Assembly: GCA_018265835.1 (NCBI GenBank)
Contig: JABLYK010000021.1
Coordinates: 1-35,928, forward strand
Direction: 5' to 3'
Length of the DNA: 35,928 nt
Source of the DNA: Oscillospiraceae bacterium
GTDB lineage: Bacteria; Bacillota; Clostridia; Oscillospirales; Oscillospiraceae
The notes beneath the pieces are model-generated. The model saw nothing but the letters and a program-made list of their open reading frames with translations, searched no databases and had not been told where the DNA came from. Position 1 is the first letter of the stretch; each line of letters begins with the position of its first letter. A program made the translations under genes and the position numbers. This document shows, in pieces, positions 31,245 to 35,928 of the stretch.

Positions 31245-31958
31245 TTACCAGACGCTGAACAGGAACCACTCGCCGTCGATCTCGATCAGATCGAAGTCGA
31301 ATATCCAGTAGTCGTCCTCTCCCTCAAACATCATCGTGACCTCCACGTCCGCCGCGCTCTCGATCCGCACGCCGAGATCAAGCGCAATGTCCATGTAGTC
31401 CTCCGTGTCATACTCCGCAACGTCCGAGATCATCCAACTCGTGACCGGAATGCCGTAATTGTCATACCACTCGTCCCGGTCATACAGGAAGCTGGCCGCA
31501 TCATCGCAGTCGTAGTTTTCATCCAGATAGTCGCGCAGCGCCTGCGGGTAGAGCGTGACCATCCCCTGCTCGTCCGCGTTGCTGAAGTGCTCAAAGTATG
31601 CTTCAATCAGCGCCTGATGCGTGGCATACCCCTGCGCCGGCGTGCTCACCGGCGCGCGCCCGCCGATGGCCAGCGCGCCGATCAGGACGGCGGCTGCAAC
31701 CACCACAACGGCGGCGGCGATGATGATGGCGATCGTGCGCGTGCTGAGTCGCTTTTTCTCCGGGACAATCTCCGGCCCGTAATTCACCTGCGCGCGCGGC
31801 GACGAATCAGGCTGGTACCAGTCGTTCCCGCCGGGCGAAGCCGGCTGCTCCGGCCGCGGCGCCGCTGCGCCGGAAGCGTCCGGCTGCACGGCATGGCCGC
31901 AGCGCCAGCACATGACGGCGCTGTCCGGAAGCTCGGTACCGCAATGGCTGCAAAACAT
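31245..31958 (-). CDS. Zinc-ribbon membrane protein, function unknown
   Basis: The product has 237 residues. The N-terminal zinc ribbon has C3-x2-C6 and C17-x2-C20 (FCSHCG, MCWRCG). It is followed by a Pro/Ser-rich linker to about residue 65, one membrane segment (about 75-98, IAIIIAAAVVVVAAAVLIGA) and an acidic outside domain of about 135 residues with no family I know (EAYFEHFSNADEQGMVTLYP, DYWIFDFDLIEIDGEWFL). The end looks like the NTF2-like or lumazine-binding-type fold often found on such proteins, which is only a guess. The RBS (AAGAGGG) and start at 31958 are sound. Confidence 0.85.
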   Translation of the reverse strand: MFCSHCGTELPDSAVMCWRCGHAVQPDASGAAAPRPEQPASPGGNDWYQPDSSPRAQVNYGPEIVPEKKRLSTRTIAIIIAAAVVVVAAAVLIGALAIGGRAPVSTPAQGYATHQALIEAYFEHFSNADEQGMVTLYPQALRDYLDENYDCDDAASFLYDRDEWYDNYGIPVTSWMISDVAEYDTEDYMDIALDLGVRIESAADVEVTMMFEGEDDYWIFDFDLIEIDGEWFLFSVW

Positions 31959-31985
31959 CTCAAATCCCTCTTTCCGTAATGGTAA

Positions 31986-32333
31986 TCAAAGCGCCGTTTC
32001 CCACTCCGCTTCGCGGAAGCCGGGGAGCGCAAAATCGTCGCCCACCAAAATCGGGCGGCGAACCAGCATCCCGTCGCTTGCGAGCAGGGCGAACTGCTCG
32101 TCCTCGCTCATCTGCGGCAGGCGGTCTTTCAGCTCCAGCGCGCGGTATTGCAGGCCGCTCGTGTTCCAGAAGCGCTTGAGCGGCAGGCCGCTCCTTGCGT
32201 GCCACGCGCGCAGCTCCGCCTCGGTGGGGCGATCCTCCTTGATGTCGCGGACGGTATAGGCCACGCCGTGCGCATCCAGCCACTGGCGCGCCTTCTGGCA
32301 GGTGGTGCATTTGGGGTAACAGACAAACAGCAT
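31986..32333 (-). CDS. Spx/ArsC-family thioredoxin-fold protein
   Basis: The product has 115 residues. The CxxC at the N-terminus (YPKCTTCQKARQWLDAHGV, C9 and C12) and the VRRPILVGDD segment (about 91-100) match the Spx/MgsR/ArsC family. Spx-type members bind the RNA polymerase alpha subunit and act as redox-sensitive regulators; ArsC-type members reduce arsenate. The CTTC form and lack of the ArsC arginine loop visible here favour the Spx-like group, not proven. AGGAGG precedes the ATG. Its promoter overlaps that of the divergent flavin protein gene. Confidence 0.9.
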   Translation of the reverse strand: MLFVCYPKCTTCQKARQWLDAHGVAYTVRDIKEDRPTEAELRAWHARSGLPLKRFWNTSGLQYRALELKDRLPQMSEDEQFALLASDGMLVRRPILVGDDFALPGFREAEWETAL

Positions 32334-32359
32334 CGTTCGACCCTCCTCTTGTTTTTCTT

Positions 32360-32388
32360 ATTGTATCATCCGCGCGGATATTTTACAA
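32360..32388 (-). promoter_or_regulatory. Promoter of the Spx-like gene, sharing its -35 box
   Basis: Minus strand: TTGTAA (32383-32388), 17-bp spacer, extended -10 TGA-TACAAT (-10 at 32360-32365). A perfect palindrome ATCCGCGCGGAT (32368-32379) lies inside the spacer, a suitable operator position. The -35 hexamer is also that of the plus-strand promoter at 32383. Confidence 0.75.
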
Positions 32389-32411
32389 TCCACAATGCGA
32401 TGTGATATAAT
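32383..32411 (+). promoter_or_regulatory. Promoter of the PPOx-family gene, sharing its -35 box
   Basis: Plus strand: TTACAA (32383-32388), 17-bp spacer, extended -10 TGA-TATAAT (-10 at 32406-32411). The same six bases read in reverse are the -35 box of the divergent Spx-like gene, so the two promoters cannot be occupied by polymerase at once. Confidence 0.75.
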
Positions 32412-32442
32412 GATAAAAACTTCAATTCATTGGGGGTACCGC

Positions 32443-33162
32443 ATGAAAACAACCGCTGTCATCTATGATCCCGCCGTGAAGCAGACGGCCTACATTCTCG
32501 GCACCGTCATCGGCTTCTGCAAGCTCTTCCCCGCCGAGCGCGCGCCGCGCGACTGGGGCGTTTTTGGCAACGTCGTGCTCGTGACGCAGGGCGAGAGCGG
32601 CCCGGTCGTCACGGTCGGCATGCAGGAGCGCGTCACGTTCCGGCCCAAGGGCGAGGAGGAGACCGTCGCCGCCGCAGAGCTGATCGCAAGTGCGTTCAAT
32701 CCCATCGAAAAGCCCATGCCGGACGCCATGCTCGCGCAGGAGATCGAGGCGTTTTTGCAGGCGCACAATACACTCGCGCTCGCCACGGGCTGCGGCAAGT
32801 GGGTGCGCTGCACGCCGCTGGAATACCGCTGCACGGACGGGAATCTCTACATCGTCACCGAGGGCGGCAGGAAGTTCAAGGGCATCTGGTGGAACGGCGC
32901 CGTGTCCGCCGCGGTCTATGACGATTACAAGGACATGCGCAGCACGAAGGGGCTGCAGATCACGGGGCGCGCCGTGTACATCGACCCGGCAGACGAGGAA
33001 TACGAGCGCGTGATGCAGTCGCGCGGCCTGCAGCTCGTGCAGCTCCAGCAGCTGCCGTCCATGCTGCATGTGCTGCGCATCGACGTGGAGCGGTACGAAT
33101 TTTTGAATGCGGAGTTCCGCGAAAAGGGCTACGACGGCAGACAGGTGCTGAATTTGAAGTAA
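32443..33162 (+). CDS. Pyridoxamine 5'-phosphate oxidase-like flavin protein
   Basis: The product has 239 residues. The C-terminal part (about 102-239) is an FMN-binding split barrel of the PNPOx-like superfamily: EIEAFLQAHNTLALATG, RCTPLEYRCTDGNLYIVTEG and GRKFKGIWWNGAVSAAVYD. The N-terminal 95 residues are not recognised; they begin MKTTAVIYDPAVKQTAYILG and might be a flavodoxin-like remnant. The substrate is unknown; many relatives reduce or bind flavins or haem. The ATG at 32443 follows GGGGGT by 6 bases. A longer in-frame reading starting before the transcription start is not credible. Confidence 0.86.
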   Translation: MKTTAVIYDPAVKQTAYILGTVIGFCKLFPAERAPRDWGVFGNVVLVTQGESGPVVTVGMQERVTFRPKGEEETVAAAELIASAFNPIEKPMPDAMLAQEIEAFLQAHNTLALATGCGKWVRCTPLEYRCTDGNLYIVTEGGRKFKGIWWNGAVSAAVYDDYKDMRSTKGLQITGRAVYIDPADEEYERVMQSRGLQLVQLQQLPSMLHVLRIDVERYEFLNAEFREKGYDGRQVLNLK

Positions 33163-33214
33163 CGGTATCATTTCTTCGCAAATCCGCCATACTATGGGTA
33201 AGAGGTGGATTTCC

Positions 33215-33403
33215 ATGAACAATCAGCCGCTGCAGCCGGCCGTCCCGATGGGGCTGGGCATGGCGCTCGTGCGCAACCAGAAGGCGCTGGAAAAGTTCTC
33301 TGCGCTTTCCGACGCGGAAAAGCGCCGCTTCATCGACGGCGTACACGGCATCGACTCCAAGCAGGAGATGCGCGCCTATGTGGACCGGTTTGCAAACCAG
33401 TGA
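33215..33403 (+). CDS. Conserved small protein of unknown function
   Basis: The product has 62 residues starting MNNQPLQPAVPMGLGMALVR. The second half (ALSDAEKRRFIDGVHGIDSK, then QEMRAYVDRFANQ) reads as two short amphipathic helices. I remember similar short proteins in Clostridia but cannot name a function. AGAGGTGG lies 7 bases before the ATG; an in-frame start 21 bases earlier lacks a good site. A strong hairpin follows 5 bases after the stop. A TACTAT box at 33190-33195 might be its -10, but no -35 is convincing. Confidence 0.78.
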   Translation: MNNQPLQPAVPMGLGMALVRNQKALEKFSALSDAEKRRFIDGVHGIDSKQEMRAYVDRFANQ

Positions 33404-33407
33404 AGAC

Positions 33408-33439
33408 ACGCCCCGGCAGGATTTTTCCTGCCGGGGCGT
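33408..33439. terminator. Hairpin terminator between the small protein and Nudix genes
   Basis: A perfect 13-bp stem (33408-33420 with 33427-33439, loop ATTTTT) lies between convergent genes. No good T-run follows on either strand, but its strength and position make a terminator the best call. Confidence 0.75.
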
Positions 33440-33449
33440 AAAACTGTCA

Positions 33450-34016
33450 TTACAGCTTGCCGTTCGCCCACATCCAGCTATACGCCAGCGCCCATGAGCC
33501 GAACAGCTCCGTCTTTTGCAGCGCGCGCACCTGCTCGCGGGTGTACCACGCGGCTTCGATCTCCTCGCCGGTGGCGGTGCTGGGGTGGAACGTGCCCTCC
33601 GCCATGCCGAAAACGCAGATGGTCTTTTCGTCGCTCAGGCCCACGGCGCAGGCGGCAGGCGGCAAAACCTCGCGGATCTCGACGAGCTGCAGCCCCGTCT
33701 CCTCGCGCAGCTCGCGCCGCGCGCACTGCTCCACCGTCTCGCCCGGGTCGATCAGCCCCGCCGGAAGACCGTAGATCGCCTTTCCGATCTCCATGCGAAA
33801 CTCGTGGATGAGCGCGAAATGCTCGTTTTCCCGATCGGTCATAATCATGACGACCGCATCCGCCGGGTGGTGCAGCAGCCGCTCGTACGAGTCGAGCCGC
33901 GCGTCCCGGCTGACCATCTCATAGGTGCGCGGATTGCCGCGCTTGTCGGTATAATGCAGGTCATAGCGGTGCAGGAACGCGCCGCTCTCTTTCTTTTCAA
34001 TGCTGCGAAATTGCAT
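33450..34016 (-). CDS. Nudix hydrolase, ADP-ribose pyrophosphatase-like
   Basis: The product has 188 residues. The Nudix box is complete: GLIDPGETVEQCARRELREE followed by TGL (about 86-108). The preceding AIYGLPAG and the later EGTFHPSTATGEEIEAAW segments fit ADP-ribose/NAD-type pyrophosphatases, which hydrolyse nucleoside diphosphates linked to X with Mg2+. Specificity cannot be fixed by eye. GGGAG precedes the ATG at 34016. The long dispersed repeat begins 14 bases upstream of this start, so that repeat must contain or displace its promoter; no clear one is visible. Confidence 0.93.
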   Translation of the reverse strand: MQFRSIEKKESGAFLHRYDLHYTDKRGNPRTYEMVSRDARLDSYERLLHHPADAVVMIMTDRENEHFALIHEFRMEIGKAIYGLPAGLIDPGETVEQCARRELREETGLQLVEIREVLPPAACAVGLSDEKTICVFGMAEGTFHPSTATGEEIEAAWYTREQVRALQKTELFGSWALAYSWMWANGKL

Positions 34017-34029
34017 GTGTTCTCCCTCT

Positions 34030-34211
34030 CAGCTTGTCAAAAAACTCGTAGAGTTTCGCCGCCGGAGCGGCGGCGTCTCCATATCCACGCCCGTCTTCTT
34101 CCTTTCAAATCCGAAACGATGTTTCGGATTTGCTGAGGAAAAACGGGGAAATGGATGTGGCGCTTTCCCGCTCGCCGGGAAAGCGGAACGCAATGCGCCC
34201 GTTTTGACGTT
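34030..34211 (+). repeat. Long copy of a dispersed hairpin repeat (copy B)
   Basis: The gene-free stretch 34017-34329 is mostly this element. It begins CAGCTTGTCAAAAAAC and ends GCCCGTTTTGACG, so its ends carry short inverted repeats (GTCAAAA and TTTTGAC). In the centre is a perfect 12-bp-arm hairpin, CAAATCCGAAAC (34106-34117) and its mate (34121-34132), loop GAT. Flanking blocks on both sides resemble each other inverted. Copy A at 7932-8003 has both ends but not the centre. No protein is coded, which fits a MITE-like or REP-like element. Confidence 0.75.
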
Positions 34212-34283
34212 ATGTTATCACGTTTTCCACCTGCTTACAACGGCGCGGGCGGCAGAATTTTTGGGGAAAAGCGCGAAATCCGC

Positions 34284-34312
34284 TTGATACGGCGCGCCGG
34301 GGACAGTATAAT
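34284..34312 (+). promoter_or_regulatory. Promoter of the CDF transporter gene
   Basis: TTGATA (34284-34289), 17-bp spacer, perfect TATAAT (34307-34312). Expected transcription start near 34319, so the leader before ATG 34330 is only about 10 bases. No room exists for a riboswitch; any metal response must act on the promoter. Confidence 0.88.
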
Positions 34313-34329
34313 AGCCTCCGGTGATAACA

Positions 34330-35505
34330 ATGATCGACTTTTTTGCCAAACGCTTCATCAAGGACTATCAGAATTACGGCGACGCGCGCGTGCGCACGGC
34401 CTACGGCACGCTGTGCAGCATCGCGGCGATCGCGTTCAACGTGCTGCTGTTCGCCGCCAAGGAGTTCATCGGCATTCTGACCGGCTCGGTCGCCATCATG
34501 GCAGACGCCTTCAACAACCTCGCGGACGCAGGCAGCGCCGTGCTGATGCTCGTCGGCTTCAAATTCGCCAACGCGAAGCCCGCGCCCGACCGCCCGTTCG
34601 GCCACGGCCGCATCGAATACATCACGGGGCTGATCGTCTCGGCGCTCATTCTCGTCGCGGCGGTGGAGCTGGGGCGCAGCTCTGTCGTGAAGATCATCAC
34701 GCCGGAGGCCATCACGTTCTCGTGGGTCGCGGTGCTGATTCTGGCGCTGTCCATCGCGGTGAAATTCTACATGGCGCATTTCACGCGCTCAATCGCCGAC
34801 AAGATCGACTCTTCCGCCATGCGCGCCACCGCGGCGGACTATACGTCCGACACGCTCTCCACGTTCGTCGTGCTCGTGTGCACGCTCCTCTACCGCGCGT
34901 TCGGCCTGAATCTCGACGGGTGGGGCGGCGTGCTCGTGTCGCTGTTCATTCTGTGGGCAGGCGTCAGCTCGGCAAAGGAGACGCTGCTGCAGCTGCTCGG
35001 CACGACGCCGGATCCGAAGCTCGTCCAACAGATCGAGGAGATCGTCCTGTCCTACGATGACATCGTCGGCATCCACGATCTCGTCGTGCACGACTACGGG
35101 CCGGGACGGTTGATGGTCTCGCTGCACGCGGAGGTGCCGGGCAACCTGAACGTGTTCACCGTGCACGACGTGATCGACCAGGCCATGGCGGAGCTGGATC
35201 AGAAGCTCGGCTGTGAATCCGTCATCCACATGGACCCCATCTGCACGGACGACGAAGCGGTCGTCGCCATGCGCAAGCGGGTCGCCGCCATCGCCGCGGA
35301 GGTGGACGCGCGCATCACCATCCACGATTTCCGCATGGTGACCGGCCCGACGCACACGAACGTCATCTTTGACGCCGTGATCCCGCACCGCTTCGAGCAT
35401 TCGGACGAGGAGGCGGCTGCCGCCATCTCCGACCGCATCACAGCGGAGTGTCCGAACGTTTTCGCCGTGATCAAGATCGACAAACCCTATACCACGTCAG
35501 AATGA
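34330..35505 (+). CDS. Cation diffusion facilitator (CDF) metal exporter
   Basis: The product has 391 residues. Six membrane segments (about 25-190) are followed by a long cytoplasmic metal-sensing tail with two ferredoxin-like stretches (about 205-390), longer than the single-tail zinc exporters. In segment 2 the metal motif is DAFNNLAD (N-x3-D), and in segment 5 it is DYTSD (D-x3-D). Zinc CDFs typically have H-x3-D; the pattern here is that described for manganese-type CDF proteins. It would export metal in exchange for protons. The ATG at 34330 has GGTGAT 4 bases upstream; a GTG at 34321 in frame is the alternative. Confidence 0.92.
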   Translation: MIDFFAKRFIKDYQNYGDARVRTAYGTLCSIAAIAFNVLLFAAKEFIGILTGSVAIMADAFNNLADAGSAVLMLVGFKFANAKPAPDRPFGHGRIEYITGLIVSALILVAAVELGRSSVVKIITPEAITFSWVAVLILALSIAVKFYMAHFTRSIADKIDSSAMRATAADYTSDTLSTFVVLVCTLLYRAFGLNLDGWGGVLVSLFILWAGVSSAKETLLQLLGTTPDPKLVQQIEEIVLSYDDIVGIHDLVVHDYGPGRLMVSLHAEVPGNLNVFTVHDVIDQAMAELDQKLGCESVIHMDPICTDDEAVVAMRKRVAAIAAEVDARITIHDFRMVTGPTHTNVIFDAVIPHRFEHSDEEAAAAISDRITAECPNVFAVIKIDKPYTTSE

Positions 35506-35560
35506 CAGCGCAAGGTCATCCCGCACCGCAAGCGGTACGGGATTGACCGGCACTGTCATT
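35501..35560 (+). terminator. Long imperfect hairpin at the end of the CDF gene
   Basis: An outer stem AATGACAG with CTGTCATT (35501-35508, 35553-35560) and an inner stem of about 15 pairs with one mismatch and one bulge (35514-35529 with 35532-35548) enclose an AA loop. It includes the CDF stop codon (35503-35505). A short T/C tract (CTTCCTT) follows. It may be the CDF terminator, or another repeat unit. Confidence 0.6.
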
Positions 35561-35622
35561 CTTCCTTACCCAGCCGCAGGTCAAGCCTGCGTCTGGGGGA
35601 CGCGGGGCTGCGATACGCACCG

Positions 35623-35928
35623 AGCCAAGGCTTCCCCCACTGGGGGAAGCTGTCTCTCCATAACCAAATTCGAAACCGAGTTTCGAATTTGAAAGGAAGA
35701 ACGGGGAAGCGGATAACGTCCAAACGGACTCGCTCCATTCCGCTTCCCGGCTTGCCCGGAAAGCTTCACATTCGCTCCTCCGTTTCTCCTCACAAAACCG
35801 AAACATCGTTTCGGTTTTGAAAGGACGAGCAGCAGAGCGAACGAGACCGCGTGTTTTACACGGGGGCGAGCGATGCGGAGCTTGCGAGGACGCGAGCGCG
35901 CCCGTTCTGACGCTGACTGATGAGGGGA
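35623..35928 (+). repeat. Mosaic of dispersed repeats (copy C), cut off by the window end
   Basis: No credible gene lies in 35506-35928. At 35630-35650 a 9-bp hairpin (GCTTCCCCC with GGGGGAAGC) is followed by TGTC. At the window end GCTGACTGATGAGGGGA has the look of the other half of that same repeat family, known to me as common between genes in Oscillospiraceae. Between them lie blocks related to copy B: hairpins CAAATTCGAAAC (35665-35676 with 35680-35691) and CAAAACCGAAAC (35793-35804 with 35808-35819), AAAGGA flanks, and an end like GCGCCCGTTCTGACG. Copy B-type material therefore seems to be inserted into the outer repeat. Confidence 0.65.

Overview
The window looks like the chromosome of a high-GC, low-outer-membrane Clostridia member, most likely Oscillospiraceae. 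The signs are SLH-domain surface proteins, an LCAC-type lipobox, a Spx-like protein, TTG starts with strong Shine-Dalgarno sequences, and many sigma-A promoters whose hexamers are spaced by exactly 17 bp. The family placement is inference. I see no phage, insertion sequence, CRISPR or rRNA.

Layout. Positions 1-2169 (minus strand): tRNA-Val with its own promoter, then a YerC/TrpR-like regulator, a methyltransferase and Hsp33 in one overlapping operon. Positions 2417-5266 (plus): an NfeD/SPFH membrane pair and a hexokinase. Positions 5386-7931: a divergent Na+/proline symporter and LysR regulator. Positions 8050-12051: an SLH L,D-transpeptidase, a small membrane protein, a TetR regulator and a DJ-1/PfpI protein. 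Positions 12116-15214: a 1032-residue secreted S15 (Xaa-Pro dipeptidyl-peptidase-like) enzyme carrying SLH repeats.

Positions 15491-23401 (minus) form one tightly overlapped surface-polysaccharide operon behind a consensus promoter. Its order is Wzz/YveK-like, two GT2-type transferases, GT4, Wzy/ligase-like, CDP-glycerol transferase-like, Wzx flippase and a last gene with a ParB/Srx-like motif. Five of the seven junctions are ATGA overlaps. No priming transferase and no tyrosine kinase/phosphatase pair is present.

Positions 23580-31093 (minus) form a second operon, the best candidate for an undescribed system. It encodes a methyltransferase, a lipoprotein of the nickel/peptide-binding family, two permeases, two ATPases, an M14 aspartoacylase-like deacylase and a second, paralogous methyltransferase. 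An importer bracketed by two related methyltransferases and carrying a deacylase suggests uptake of a small chelate or acylated compound that is processed inside the cell. The substrate cannot be read from sequence.

Positions 31245-35505: a zinc-ribbon membrane protein, a Spx/ArsC-like protein and a flavin (PPOx) protein fired from divergent promoters that share one -35 hexamer, a 62-residue protein, a Nudix hydrolase and a CDF transporter with manganese-type metal-site residues. Positions 34030-34211 and 35501-35928 hold dispersed, hairpin-rich repeats; a shorter copy lies at 7932-8003.
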